64,000 bases of DNA from Mesorhizobium sp. Root554 (GCF_001427025.1 NZ_LMGA01000001.1:2266221-2330220); one strand, 5' to 3'. Numbered from the stretch's first letter, positions 24,095 through 32,886 are shown. Notes: generated from the sequence alone by a model not told the origin. A program made the numbers and translations.

Positions 24095-24994
24095 ATGATC
24101 ATCGTCATCGGCTCGATCAATCTGGACCTGATCGCCACGGTCGACCGTCTGCCGGGAGCCGGCGAAACAGTGCCCGGCAGCGGCTTTTCCACCGCGCCCG
24201 GCGGCAAGGGCGCCAACCAGGCGCTGGCCGCGGCGCGGGCCGGCGGCCAGGTGCGCATGGTCGGGGCGGTCGGCAAGGACAACTTCGCTTCCGAAGCGCT
24301 GGCACTGCTGAAAGGTGGCATGATCGATCTTTCGGGCGTCGGCGAAACCTTCGCCTCGACCGGAACCGCGCTCATTCTCGTCGGCGGCGACGGCGAGAAC
24401 ATGATCGCCATCGTGCCCGGCGCCAACGGATCGGTCGTGCCGGGGGACCTTTCGAAGGCCTTCCTGAAAAAGGGCGACATCGTACTGCTGCAGCACGAAA
24501 TCCCGTTGGCGACCGTGGATGCGGCGCTCGACGCGGCGAAGAAGGCCGGCGCCGTCACCATCCTCAACACCGCTCCCTTCCGCGCCGAAGCGGCGGGCAT
24601 GCTGGCGAAGGCCGATTATATCGTCGCCAACGAAACCGAATTCGATCTTTACACGGAGGCGCTTTCGCTTTCCGGCCGCGACCGGCAGGCAAGGATGAAA
24701 GCCTTCGTCCAGAAGACTGGCCACACCATCGTACTGACGCTTGGCGGCGATGGCGTCATGGCCGCGACGCCGGAGGGTTTTCTGCAGGTTCCGGCGCTCG
24801 CCATCAAGCCAGTCGATACAGTCGGGGCGGGCGACACCTTCTGCGGCTATCTGGCGGCCGGTATCGCGGCCGCGCTGCCGCTCGAAGAGGCGCTTTGGCG
24901 CGCGGCCGCGGCCGGTTCGCTGGCCTGCCTGAAGCCTGGGGCGCAACCGGCCATTCCGCTCAAGGCCGAGGTCGACGCCGCCCTTGCCGGCTGA
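24095..24994 (+). CDS. rbsK: Ribokinase
   Basis: PfkB-family kinase converting ribose to ribose 5-phosphate (299 aa). Substrate motif GSINLDLIATVDRLPGAGE and PGGKGANQALAAARAGG at the N terminus; the ATP/anion-hole motif VDTVGAGDTFCGYLAAG near residues 247-263 contains the catalytic Asp. GGGAGG sits 6 bases before the ATG. With the nearby nucleoside hydrolase it can channel ribose from salvaged nucleosides into the pentose phosphate pathway. No ribose ABC transporter adjoins, which favours the intracellular source. Confidence 0.92.
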   Translation: MIIVIGSINLDLIATVDRLPGAGETVPGSGFSTAPGGKGANQALAAARAGGQVRMVGAVGKDNFASEALALLKGGMIDLSGVGETFASTGTALILVGGDGENMIAIVPGANGSVVPGDLSKAFLKKGDIVLLQHEIPLATVDAALDAAKKAGAVTILNTAPFRAEAAGMLAKADYIVANETEFDLYTEALSLSGRDRQARMKAFVQKTGHTIVLTLGGDGVMAATPEGFLQVPALAIKPVDTVGAGDTFCGYLAAGIAAALPLEEALWRAAAAGSLACLKPGAQPAIPLKAEVDAALAG

Positions 24995-25092
24995 AGAGTC
25001 AAATGACCCCTGCCCTTGCCGATTCCTCCAATCGCCCATCTTGCCTGGGTGATTTCTCCATGCATTGATGGCGCCAAATCAAGGAATAAGCC

Positions 25093-25707
25093 ATGTCCGC
25101 TTCGCTTTATGCCGCCTATCTGCTGGCCTGCCTGATCATCATCCTGGTGCCGGGTCCGACCGTCACCCTCATCATCGCCAACTCAATCCGCCACGGCACC
25201 CGTTCGGGGCTGGCGAATGTCGCCGGTACACAGGCAGGCCTCGCGGTCATGATCGCCATCGCCGGCATCGGCCTCACCTCGCTCATTGAAGCCATGGGAC
25301 ACTGGTTCGAATGGGTGCGCCTGATCGGCGCCGCCTATCTGGTCTGGATGGGCATCCAGATGTTCCGCTCCAGAGGAAACCTCAACCCTGACGGCAGCGC
25401 CCGTAAGCCGCGCGGCGGCTTCTTCCTGCAAGGTCTGCTGGTCGCCTTGAGCAATCCGAAGACGCTGGTGTTCTTCGGCGCTTTCTTCCCGCAGTTCATC
25501 GATCCCGCGGGCAATTATGCCCTGCAGATCGCCGTCATGGGCGCGACCGCCATGGTCTTCGCCGCCGTGTCGGATTCCACCTATGCGCTCGCCGCCGGCC
25601 GCGCCGGCAAGGCGCTCTCCGCCGGCCGCATCCGGCTGCTGTCGCGCATCAGCGGCGGCTTCCTGATCGGCGGCGGCCTCTGGCTGGCGTTCTCGAAGGG
25701 CAAGTGA
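25093..25707 (+). CDS. LysE/RhtB family exporter
   Basis: A 204-residue inner-membrane protein with six helices of the LysE superfamily. The diagnostic motif is ILVPGPTVTLIIANSIRHGTRSG in loop 1 (VPGP..), followed by GIGLTSLIEA, AAYLVWMGIQMFRS and LVALSNPKTLVFFGAFFPQFID. Such proteins export amino acids or, in a few cases, purine compounds. AAGGAA precedes the ATG. It lies between rbsK and the nucleoside-hydrolase gene, so export of a base or amino acid is conceivable, not shown. Confidence 0.9.
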   Translation: MSASLYAAYLLACLIIILVPGPTVTLIIANSIRHGTRSGLANVAGTQAGLAVMIAIAGIGLTSLIEAMGHWFEWVRLIGAAYLVWMGIQMFRSRGNLNPDGSARKPRGGFFLQGLLVALSNPKTLVFFGAFFPQFIDPAGNYALQIAVMGATAMVFAAVSDSTYALAAGRAGKALSAGRIRLLSRISGGFLIGGGLWLAFSKGK

Positions 25708-25709
25708 GA

Positions 25710-25745
25710 GGCTGTTCCTTCTCCTACAGGGGAGAAGGAACAGCC
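25710..25745. terminator. Bidirectional hairpin between convergent genes
   Basis: Perfect 15-bp stem (25710-25724 with 25731-25745) and 6-nt loop TACAGG, beginning 2 bases after the exporter stop and ending 12 bases before the nucleoside-hydrolase stop. No clear T tract follows on either side, so it probably acts as a mutual stop or 3' stabiliser for both converging messages. Confidence 0.65.
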
Positions 25746-25757
25746 GCGCCCCGCTCC

Positions 25758-26699
25758 CTACAGACGCCCCAACCGCTCCACCAGCAGCGCGAAGAACCCG
25801 TCATGGTCGATGTCGCGCATGACAAGGGCGTTCTTCGGCCGCTTCGTCACGCCCCACCAGTCGATCACGGTCATGCCCATGGTCAGCTCCGACGTGGTTT
25901 CCACCGAGACGTTGCAATGGCGGCCCTTGAACAAGGCCGGCTTCAACAGATACGCGATCACGCACGGGTCGTGTAGCGGTCCGCCGTCGGTGCCATACTT
26001 TTCCTCGTCGAAACGCTCGAAGAATTCCAGCATGTCGGCGGTGGCGTTGCCGACGCGGGTGCCGAGGTCACGGAAGGCCTGTGTGCGCCTGGCGCTGGTC
26101 AGCGCCTTGTGGGTGACATCGAGCGGCATCATCACGATCGGGATTCCGGAGCGGAACACGATATCGGCCGCATGCGGATCGACATAGATGTTGAATTCCG
26201 CCGCCGGCGTGACGTTGCCGCCTTCGAAGAAGCCGCCGCCCATCAGCACGATCTCCTTGATGCGCGGCGCGATGCGCGGCTCGCGGATCAGCGCCAGCGC
26301 GATGTTGGTCAGCGGCCCGAGCGGACACAGGGTAATCGTGCCGCTTTCCTCGCCCATCAGTGTTTCGACGATGAAGTCGACCGCATGTCTGTCCTGAAGC
26401 TTCATGGCCGGTTCGGCAAGCTCCGGACCGTTCAGCCCGGTCTTGCCATGCACTTCCTCGGCAGTGACCAGTTCGCGCATCAGCGGACGGATCGCACCGG
26501 CGAACACCTTGATATCCGGGCGGCCGGCCAGTTCGCAAATCTTGCGGGCGTTCTTTTCGGTCAGTTTCAGCGGCACGTTGCCCGCTACGGCAGTGATACC
26601 GACCACCTCCAGTTCCGCGCTGCCCAGCGCCAGGAGAATGGCGACGGCATCGTCCTGACCGGGATCCGTATCGATGATTATCTTGCGTAAAGCGGGCAT
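25758..26699 (-). CDS. Inosine/uridine-preferring nucleoside hydrolase
   Basis: A 313-residue N-ribohydrolase that splits nucleosides into base and ribose. The calcium-binding signature DTDPGQDDAVA (D10, D14, D15 region) opens the protein; GLNGPEL, CPLGPLTNIALAL and MGGGFFEGGNVTPAAEFNIYVDPHAA follow, and the C-terminal calcium/base region PLHDPCVIAYL (conserved HDP) is present. AAGGA precedes the ATG. Convergent with rbsK-exporter, forming a likely nucleoside salvage locus. Base specificity cannot be read from sequence. Confidence 0.93.
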   Translation of the reverse strand: MPALRKIIIDTDPGQDDAVAILLALGSAELEVVGITAVAGNVPLKLTEKNARKICELAGRPDIKVFAGAIRPLMRELVTAEEVHGKTGLNGPELAEPAMKLQDRHAVDFIVETLMGEESGTITLCPLGPLTNIALALIREPRIAPRIKEIVLMGGGFFEGGNVTPAAEFNIYVDPHAADIVFRSGIPIVMMPLDVTHKALTSARRTQAFRDLGTRVGNATADMLEFFERFDEEKYGTDGGPLHDPCVIAYLLKPALFKGRHCNVSVETTSELTMGMTVIDWWGVTKRPKNALVMRDIDHDGFFALLVERLGRL

Positions 26700-26755
26700 T
26701 CTTTATCCTTGTCGGTGGAGTCTTTCGGGGGAACGATTGCGCTAGCTTGAAACGC

Positions 26756-26784
26756 CTTGAACTTGGCCTTTCGGCAGACCATAT
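26756..26784 (+). promoter_or_regulatory. RpoH (heat-shock sigma) type promoter of hsp20
   Basis: CTTGAAC (26756-26762), 16-base spacer, CCATAT (26779-26784). This fits the alphaproteobacterial RpoH consensus (CTTG..., CCATAT) and the same layout occurs before grpE. Transcription would begin near 26791, giving a leader of about 60 bases that carries the RNA thermometer. Confidence 0.65.
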
Positions 26785-26790
26785 CAAGGC

Positions 26791-26853
26791 TACCGTGAAG
26801 AATGCCAGTGTGGGTTTTTCCGGTTGATGTCGCTCCTGGAGGACAGCTTAAAC
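26791..26853 (+). promoter_or_regulatory. ROSE-like RNA thermometer in the hsp20 leader
   Basis: The last hairpin of the leader is UCGCU (26830-26834) opposite AGGA of the ribosome site (26840-26843), with loop CCUGG, extended by UG-CA pairs (26828-26829 with 26844-26845). This is the U-(U/C)-GCU versus Shine-Dalgarno arrangement that defines ROSE elements of rhizobial small heat-shock genes: at normal temperature the GGAGG is masked and opens on heating. The unpaired or G-G position at 26832 matches the known mismatch. Upstream helices were not folded. Confidence 0.75.
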
Positions 26854-27279
26854 ATGTCTCGAATGACGCCATTTTCCAGCCCTTTGCTGCTGGGTTTCGA
26901 CGCGATGGAGAAGACCCTGGAGCGTCTGGCAAAATCCGGCGACAGCTATCCGCCTTACAACATCGAACGATTGCGCGGAACCGAAGGCGCTGCCGAACGG
27001 TTGAGAATAACGCTTGCTGTTGCAGGGTTCGCGGAAAGCGACCTGGATGTGACGACGGAAGAAAACCAGCTCGTCGTGCGCGGCCGTCAGGCCGACGAGA
27101 CCGAGCGGGAATATCTCCACCGCGGTATCGCGGCCCGTCAGTTCCAGCGCTGTTTCGTTCTTGCCGACGGTATGCGGGTTGTAGGAGCGGAGTTGAAGAA
27201 TGGTCTTTTGTCCATCGATCTGGACCGGCCGGAAGCCGAAAGACTGGTACGGAAAATAAATATATCGGTGAAAGACTGA
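26854..27279 (+). CDS. Small heat-shock protein, Hsp20/IbpA family
   Basis: A 141-residue ATP-independent holdase chaperone. N-terminal SSPLLLGFDAMEKTLERL and the alpha-crystallin domain (about 35-128: YNIERL, ITLAVAGFAESDLDVTTEENQLVVRGRQ, IAARQFQRCFVLADGMRVVGAEL, KNGLLSIDL) are typical of rhizobial class A/B sHsps. I start at ATG 26854 because GGAGG at 26838-26842 lies ahead of it; an in-frame ATG at 26827 sits inside the thermometer. Control by a RpoH-type promoter and ROSE hairpin is visible. The DUF1150 gene follows. Confidence 0.95.
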   Translation: MSRMTPFSSPLLLGFDAMEKTLERLAKSGDSYPPYNIERLRGTEGAAERLRITLAVAGFAESDLDVTTEENQLVVRGRQADETEREYLHRGIAARQFQRCFVLADGMRVVGAELKNGLLSIDLDRPEAERLVRKINISVKD

Positions 27280-27340
27280 TCTTTGCCGATGGCTCTCATG
27301 CGGGACGGCCCAGTCGGCGCCTCGCTGAAAGGAGGCTGAA

Positions 27341-27598
27341 ATGACCAGCATTGACGAAAGACTGACGATGACCAGCGGTGAATTCGCCCATCTTGGCGAG
27401 GGTTCCGTGGCCTATGTGCGCAAAGTGTCCAGCGACGATCTTCGCGGCCGTTTTCCGGGTCTCGACGAAATCGCGCCCGGTCTCGAACTATGGGCGCTGT
27501 TTTCCGCCAATGGCGAACCGATCCTGCTTTCCGACGCACGTGAGCGGGCGCTTGCCGGCGCCATGGAAAACGATCTGGTGACGGTCGCCATCCATTGA
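27341..27598 (+). CDS. DUF1150 family protein, partner of hsp20
   Basis: An 85-residue protein with the DUF1150 pattern: EFAHLGEGSVAYVRKV, ELWALFSANGEPILLSDARERALA and the acidic end MENDLVTVAIH. AAAGGAGG lies 5 bases before the ATG. It follows hsp20 by 61 bases, an arrangement widely kept in rhizobia, so it is expected to be heat induced. Function unknown. Confidence 0.88.
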   Translation: MTSIDERLTMTSGEFAHLGEGSVAYVRKVSSDDLRGRFPGLDEIAPGLELWALFSANGEPILLSDARERALAGAMENDLVTVAIH

Positions 27599-27658
27599 CG
27601 GCTGACCGCGAGGCTGAATGCCTCGCGCAGCTTGAAGGCTGCTGAGACCGCCCGAACG

Positions 27659-27682
27659 AAAAAGGGCCGCCAATGGCGGCCC
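27659..27682 (-). terminator. Rho-independent terminator of the ptsN operon
   Basis: Stem GGGCCGCC/GGCGGCCC (27664-27671 with 27675-27682), 3-nt loop, followed on the minus strand by TTTTT (27663-27659). It ends the hpf-ptsN transcript and faces hsp20-DUF1150 coming from the left. Confidence 0.85.
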
Positions 27683-27723
27683 CGATGCGGTCAAGAGTTC
27701 ATTCCCGATTGAAATTACAGGAT

Positions 27724-28188
27724 TCAGGCGGCGTGTGAGGCTGGCGTCTGCGACAGCAGCGCGAGGATCGCAGCCGAATCGCGCGTACCGCGGACCTTGG
27801 CCACGGTATCGCCATCGCGCAGCACGCGCGCGATCCGCGATAGCGCCTTCAGATGATCCGCCCCGGCGCTCTCCGGCGCCAGGAGCAGGAACACCAGATC
27901 CACCGGCTGGTCGTCGAGCGCCTCGAAATCGACCGGGGTTTCCAGCCGCGCAAAGACGCCCGTAATCCGTTTCACACCGGCCAGTTTGCCATGCGGTATG
28001 GCGATCCCGTTGCCGACACCGGTGGAACCCAGGCGCTCGCGCTGCAGGATGGTGTCGAACACCTCCCGCTCGGGAAGACCCGAAATGACGGCGGCGCGCT
28101 CGGCAAGAAGCTGCAGAAGCTGCTTCTTGGAGTTGGCCTTCAACGTCGGCAAGATAGCCGAAACGTCGATCAGGTCGCTCAAGTCCAT
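27724..28188 (-). CDS. ptsN: PTS IIA-like nitrogen regulatory protein
   Basis: EIIA-Ntr, phosphoacceptor of the regulatory PTS-Ntr chain that tunes potassium transport and nitrogen metabolism. The phosphorylated histidine is H66 in GNGIAIPHGKL; the surrounding QRERLGSTGVG and DLVFLLLAPE match the family. ATG 28188 is ten bases after AAAGGA; a GTG two codons upstream is closer to it. It follows hpf by 61 bases and rpoN further upstream, the conserved rpoN-hpf-ptsN order. Confidence 0.95.
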   Translation of the reverse strand: MDLSDLIDVSAILPTLKANSKKQLLQLLAERAAVISGLPEREVFDTILQRERLGSTGVGNGIAIPHGKLAGVKRITGVFARLETPVDFEALDDQPVDLVFLLLAPESAGADHLKALSRIARVLRDGDTVAKVRGTRDSAAILALLSQTPASHAA

Positions 28189-28249
28189 TTTCACGATATC
28201 CTTTGTTCGCCCGCCATTGCTGGCTCATGCCGGAATGGCGGATCGGCCT

Positions 28250-28834
28250 TTATCCCTCGGCGACTTTCGCCGTCGAGGGGTCGATCCAGCCGATGTTTCC
28301 ATCCGGCCGACGGTAGACGATGTTGAGATGCTCGTTTCCGGCGTTGCGGAAAACAAGAACGGGGCTGTCCTTGTTGTCGAGCTCGATGACGGCCGAAGCC
28401 ACGGACATGGTCTTCAGAGTCATGGTCGATTCGGCCACGATGGCCGGAGCATAATTTTCGGGAATGTCTTCGTCGTCGTCGGCAAGTGGCGCCATCACCG
28501 TGTAGGCGACATCGGTGGCGTTGCTGTCAACCGCACCGGTCGCGTGGGACTTCAGCCGTCGCTTGTAACGTCGAAGCCGGGTCTCAAGACGGTCCGCGGC
28601 GGCTTCGAACGCCAGCGTGGCGTCTTGCGCATCGCCCGTCGCCTGCAGCGCGGTGCCTGAATCCAGCCGTACCATACAATCCGCCGTATAGCGCGAACCG
28701 GCCTTGACCACCGTGACGTGGCCTGAAAATCCACGGTCGAAATATTTCCCGATGGCCTCTCCGACACGGTCGTTGATGCGCGTACGGAACGCATCCCCGA
28801 CATCCATGTGTTTCCCCGATATGCGCAGCGTCAT
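28250..28834 (-). CDS. hpf: Ribosome hibernation-promoting factor, long form
   Basis: A 194-residue long HPF that dimerises idle ribosomes in stationary phase. The N-terminal S30AE domain (about 1-105) begins MTLRISGKHMDVGDAFRTRI and includes AADRLETRLRRYKRRLKSH; the C-terminal dimerisation domain (about 135-190) has IVAESTMTLKTMSVASAV and FRNAGNEHLNIVYRRPDGNIGWID. No obvious Shine-Dalgarno precedes ATG 28834. Downstream of rpoN, upstream of ptsN, which is the usual linkage. Confidence 0.95.
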   Translation of the reverse strand: MTLRISGKHMDVGDAFRTRINDRVGEAIGKYFDRGFSGHVTVVKAGSRYTADCMVRLDSGTALQATGDAQDATLAFEAAADRLETRLRRYKRRLKSHATGAVDSNATDVAYTVMAPLADDDEDIPENYAPAIVAESTMTLKTMSVASAVIELDNKDSPVLVFRNAGNEHLNIVYRRPDGNIGWIDPSTAKVAEG

Positions 28835-29113
28835 ATGAAATTTGACCTTCCCTGCTCAGGCATCACACTCTCCGGAGTTTATACCCGTGGTCCGTGCGCA
28901 CAAGCTTCGCGGCGCCATTCGCCCCGATTTTTAAGTCCGAATTTGCGGCTGGCTCCAAGCCGTCCGCGTTGCCGTTCCCCAGCCAACGACGTGACGGACC
29001 GTCCGCATGCAGGCCCCGCGGGCCCATCTCATGCGGGCGGGCTTCTAGACACTTCGGCGGAGCTTGTCAACGAAACGGCGAGCCTGTGGATACCCGGCAA
29101 GGCCACTGGACGA
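28835..29113. other. Intergenic region between rpoN and hpf with a GC hairpin
   Basis: 279 bases without a gene. CCGCATG (29003-29009) and CATGCGG (29030-29036) enclose a second GC inverted repeat (GGCCC/GGGCC), making a stable hairpin after the rpoN stop on the minus strand; no U run follows. The remainder should hold the hpf promoter near 28850-28900. Confidence 0.5.
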
Positions 29114-30640
29114 TCAGCGGCCGGCACTGGCCATGGCGCGTTTTTCGCGCCGACGCTGCACGGAAGACGGGATATTCATGCCTTCCCGGTATTTTGCGAC
29201 CGTCCGGCGGGCGATATCGACGCCGCTCGCCTTCAACTGATCGACAATCGCATCGTCGGAAAGCACGTCCTCGGACTTCTCCTCGTCGATCATCTGGCGG
29301 ATACGATCGCGCACCGCCTCGGAGGAATGCGCCTCGCCGCCCTCCGCCGAAGCGATGGAAGCGGTGAAAAAATAGCGCAGCTCGAAGACCCCGCGCGGCG
29401 TCAGCATGTATTTGTTGCTGGTCACCCGGCTGACGGTGGATTCATGCATGCCGATGGCGTCCGCCACCATGCGCAGGTTGAGCGGTTTGAGATGCCGCAC
29501 GCCATGGGCGAGAAACGCGTCCTGCTGGCGCACGATCTCCGTCGCCACCTTGAGGATCGTCTTCGCCCGCTGGTCAAGGCTGCGCGTCAGCCAGTTGGCG
29601 TTCTGCAGGCAGTCGGAAAGGAAGTCTTTCTCGAGCTGGTTCTTGGTGTGGCTGGAAACATGGGCGAAATAGATCTGGTCGACCAGAACCCGCGGCAGCG
29701 TGTCCTGATTCAATTCGATGGTCCAGCTGCCGTCATTTGCCGTCCTCACCTCCACGTCAGCCACGATCGCATCGCTGGCGCCGCCGGAGAACACCGTGCC
29801 CGGACGGGGATCGAGCGCCTGGATTTCCGCCAGCATATCAAGAAGATCATCCTCATCGACGCCGCAGAGGCGCTTGAGCGTATGAAAATCGCGGCGCGCC
29901 AGAAGCTCGAGATTGGCAACGAGCGTTTTCATGGCCGGATCCAGCCGGTCCCGCACAGCCAGTTGCAGCGACAGGCACTCCGCCAGGTCGCGCGCAAAGA
30001 GTCCGGCCGGCTCGAAGGTCTGGCAAACGGCCAAAACCCTGTCGACGGAAGCCATGTCCGCGCCCAGCCGGTCGACGACCTCCTGTGTCTCGCTGCGCAG
30101 ATAACCTGCCTCGTCCAGCCCATCCGCCAGTTCAGCGGCGATCAGACGGTCGGCCGGCTGGACGAAGCCCAGCGCGATCTGCTCGGCCACGTGGTCCCGC
30201 AGGGTCGTCCTGACCGCGGCCATGTTTTCCATGGCGAAGCCGTCGGAGGCGGGGCCATTGCCGGTGGGAGCCGACTTCCATTGCGCCGAAAGATCGGGGC
30301 CCAGCCTTTCGCTAACGCCCGGATCGTCCGGGAAAAGGTTTTCCAGGGATGAATCGAGTTTTTCTGAGATTGCCTCGGAAGACCAGGCCATCTCCCCTTC
30401 GAACCAGTCTCCTTCAGCAGCCGCGCTCGCATCGGTATCGGCCGCTTTCAGGGCTTGGTCGCTGGCGGCGTCGTCCTGAGGGTCGGCGCGCTCGATGAGC
30501 GGATTGCGCTCGATCTCTTCGTCGATGAAGCGTTCCAGCTCCGCATGCGTGAACTGCAGCAGCCGAATCGACTGCATCAGCTGCGGCGTCATCACCAGCG
30601 ACTGCGATTGCCTCAACTGTAGTTTGGCGGTCAGCGCCAT
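29114..30640 (-). CDS. rpoN: RNA polymerase sigma-54 factor
   Basis: A 508-residue sigma-54. Region I opens MALTAKLQLRQSQSLVMTPQL with the family's Gln/Leu pattern, an acidic region II follows (about 55-125), and the C terminus holds the HTH (MVADAIGMHESTVSRVTSNKY) and the RpoN box ARRTVAKYRE. It directs transcription of nitrogen, C4-dicarboxylate and other enhancer-dependent genes. AAGG lies just ahead of the ATG. Encoded downstream of lptCAB and upstream of hpf-ptsN on the minus strand. Confidence 0.97.
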   Translation of the reverse strand: MALTAKLQLRQSQSLVMTPQLMQSIRLLQFTHAELERFIDEEIERNPLIERADPQDDAASDQALKAADTDASAAAEGDWFEGEMAWSSEAISEKLDSSLENLFPDDPGVSERLGPDLSAQWKSAPTGNGPASDGFAMENMAAVRTTLRDHVAEQIALGFVQPADRLIAAELADGLDEAGYLRSETQEVVDRLGADMASVDRVLAVCQTFEPAGLFARDLAECLSLQLAVRDRLDPAMKTLVANLELLARRDFHTLKRLCGVDEDDLLDMLAEIQALDPRPGTVFSGGASDAIVADVEVRTANDGSWTIELNQDTLPRVLVDQIYFAHVSSHTKNQLEKDFLSDCLQNANWLTRSLDQRAKTILKVATEIVRQQDAFLAHGVRHLKPLNLRMVADAIGMHESTVSRVTSNKYMLTPRGVFELRYFFTASIASAEGGEAHSSEAVRDRIRQMIDEEKSEDVLSDDAIVDQLKASGVDIARRTVAKYREGMNIPSSVQRRREKRAMASAGR

Positions 30641-30834
30641 GGCCTTGGATCAACGCCCTTCACGCAAAAAACTTCTGCCCGGCATAGAAACTGGCCCGGC
30701 TTTTGCTTGTCAAGGCAAATAGCGCCGCCGAAGGCGGTTCCGACCGCGGGAGAACCGAAAAGCAGCAGCGATTTTGGACGGGGAGCGCCAGCATGGCGCA
30801 TTCACGGGAAGCGACGGATAGCGGGTTCAGCTGC

Positions 30835-31647
30835 TCAGAGCGTGAAGCCTTCGCCGAGATAGAGGCGGCGCACATCGGGATTGGCCACCACTTCCTCGGC
30901 CTTGCCGTGGGTCAGCACCTCGCCGGCATGGATGATGTAGGCCCGGTCGATCAGGCCGAGCGTCTCGCGTACATTGTGGTCGGTGATCAGAACGCCGATT
31001 CCGCGTTGCGTGAGATGACGCACGAGTTGCTGGATATCGGCCACGGCAATTGGGTCGATGCCGGCAAACGGCTCGTCCAGAAGCATGTAGTTGGGCCGGC
31101 TTGCCAGAGCCCGGGCGATTTCCAGACGCCGCCTTTCGCCACCAGACAGCGACAGCGATGGCGCCTTGCGCAAATGGCTGATGTGGAATTCCTCGAGCAG
31201 AGCGTCGAGGCTTTTTTCGCGTTCCTTGCGGCTCTTTTCCACCACTTCCAGCACGGCGCGAATGTTCTGTTCGACATTCAGCCCGCGAAAGATCGAGGTT
31301 TCCTGCGGTAGATAGCCGATCCCGAGCCGGGCGCGGCGGTACATGGGCATGGAAGTCACATCGAAACCGTCGATCTCGATCGTGCCCTCATCCACCGGCA
31401 CCAGTCCGGTGACCATGTAGAAGCATGTGGTTTTGCCGGCGCCATTCGGACCGAGCAAGCCCACCGCCTCGCCGGCGCGCACACCAAATGAGACGCCGCT
31501 GACGACCTTGCGGCCCTTGTAGCTCTTGGTGAGCCCCTTGGCGATCAGGGTGCCCTTGAACTTGGCGCTTATGGCGGAATCCGAGGCCGGCGCGGCCGCG
31601 CCTTTCGAACTCCTGGATAGGAATCGCGGCAATGCAGTCACGGCCAT
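30835..31647 (-). CDS. lptB: LPS export ABC transporter ATP-binding protein
   Basis: Cytoplasmic ATPase driving lipopolysaccharide extraction by LptFG. Walker [11 protein letters not shown]-loop [12 protein letters not shown], signature [15 protein letters not shown], Walker [13 protein letters not shown] and switch histidine TDHNVRE are all intact. The 270-residue protein has a ~30-residue N-terminal extension over E. coli LptB. Its ATG shares one base with the lptA stop (31647), so translation is coupled. Confidence 0.96.
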   Translation of the reverse strand: MAVTALPRFLSRSSKGAAAPASDSAISAKFKGTLIAKGLTKSYKGRKVVSGVSFGVRAGEAVGLLGPNGAGKTTCFYMVTGLVPVDEGTIEIDGFDVTSMPMYRRARLGIGYLPQETSIFRGLNVEQNIRAVLEVVEKSRKEREKSLDALLEEFHISHLRKAPSLSLSGGERRRLEIARALASRPNYMLLDEPFAGIDPIAVADIQQLVRHLTQRGIGVLITDHNVRETLGLIDRAYIIHAGEVLTHGKAEEVVANPDVRRLYLGEGFTL

Positions 31648-32225
31648 CAGGGCTTCTGTGAACCCGGCGTGATCGACATCATGACGCGGCCGCCCGAACC
31701 GGCCTTCGCGCAGCCATCGACCTGGGCGAGCCCGGTTTTCATCTGCACCGTCAGCTTGCAGCCGACCAGCACGTTGGGGCCTTCGGAGAGCACGACCTTC
31801 GTACCGGACAGGACAAGCACCTGGCTTTTCATGTCGAAGGTGCCGCGATCGCCGGTGGCGACCTGTGTATCCGACTTGATGTAGACCTTGTTATCGACCT
31901 CGAGGTGATCGATGTTGGCCGACCCGGTGGCAGCCGAGCCACCGTCCTTGGCGTAAAAGACTTTCATCGAGCCTGCCTTGAGCAGGGTCGGCCCCTGGAC
32001 GACGCTGACATTGCCGGTGAATACGGCCACATTGTCCTCCTGCCGGACCTCCAGCTTGTCGCTTTCGATCTGGATCGGCTTGTCGCCGCTCAGCTTCAGG
32101 CCCGACATGGTGCTGTTGGCAGCGTTGGCATTCGCGCCGTCGGATTGTGCGAGCGCCGGTACGGCCCCTGCCAGCATCAAGGCCGTAGCCGCAGCGATAA
32201 GCCTGATCGAACTACTGGGCCGCAT
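31647..32225 (-). CDS. lptA: LPS transport periplasmic protein LptA
   Basis: A 192-residue periplasmic bridge protein for LPS. Signal peptide (about 1-26, ending PALAQ), then the OstA-like jellyroll with [39 protein letters not shown] and [21 protein letters not shown]. The C-terminal ~15 residues are Gly/Ser-rich. Overlaps lptC by 14 bases upstream and lptB by one base downstream, consistent with one operon. Confidence 0.93.
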   Translation of the reverse strand: MRPSSSIRLIAAATALMLAGAVPALAQSDGANANAANSTMSGLKLSGDKPIQIESDKLEVRQEDNVAVFTGNVSVVQGPTLLKAGSMKVFYAKDGGSAATGSANIDHLEVDNKVYIKSDTQVATGDRGTFDMKSQVLVLSGTKVVLSEGPNVLVGCKLTVQMKTGLAQVDGCAKAGSGGRVMMSITPGSQKP

Positions 32226-32886
32226 TCGTCTCTCCGCTTTGATTTTCGGCCGTCTTCAATTTGGCCGGATCGATGTTGACGCGCACCCGCTTCTCGAAAA
32301 TCAGGATCTTGCCGTTGTTTTCCACCGACATCGTATCCGAACTGATGCGCGATCCGTCGCGGGTGATATCGACAGGATCATTTGTCTTCATATTGCCTTT
32401 GCCCATGTCAAGGAAGGCCGATTTCAGTTTGACCACCATGCCGTCATTGGTGCTGACCGTAACCGCGCTATCGAGATCGATAGTGTTGTTCTCGCGGTCG
32501 TAGATGCCGCGGGCAGCGTTGATCGTGGCCGTTGTCTTCTCGTCGATCGGCAGCTTGGCGTCGATGCCTTCGAGTTCGATGATGTTTTCCTTGGAAGCGT
32601 CCTGCACGGCCCTGATGGCATTCATGGAATAGGGCAGGTTCTGCTTGGTAAAGCCCTCAAGCTTTGGATTGGCCATCACAAGCTTGCCGTCGCTGAAAGC
32701 GCTGTTTTCCGTTTTGACCGGAACGGCGGCCGGCGCCACCATGTAGGAGTAGACCGGAAACGCGATGGCGATGATCGCGGCGGCCAACGGCAGCGCCAGC
32801 TTCAGGAACCGCACGCGCTGCGAATGCCGCTGGGCATTGCCGAAGGCAACCTCCAGCCCGGACGTGTCATTGGTCGTGGCAGTCAC
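32212..32886 (-). CDS. lptC: LPS export system protein LptC
   Basis: Bitopic inner-membrane protein linking LptBFG to LptA. From GTG 32886 (GGAG six bases upstream) it is 224 residues: short cytoplasmic part, transmembrane helix around FLKLALPLAAAIIAIAFPVYS, then the LptC periplasmic domain (AFSDGKLVMANPKLEGFTKQ, IELEGIDAKLPIDEKTTATI, DGSRISSDTMSVENNGKILIFEKRV). No ATG lies in the right place; TTG at 32925 is an alternative. The long upstream frame is not coding-like. Confidence 0.85.
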   Translation of the reverse strand: MTATTNDTSGLEVAFGNAQRHSQRVRFLKLALPLAAAIIAIAFPVYSYMVAPAAVPVKTENSAFSDGKLVMANPKLEGFTKQNLPYSMNAIRAVQDASKENIIELEGIDAKLPIDEKTTATINAARGIYDRENNTIDLDSAVTVSTNDGMVVKLKSAFLDMGKGNMKTNDPVDITRDGSRISSDTMSVENNGKILIFEKRVRVNIDPAKLKTAENQSGETNAAQ

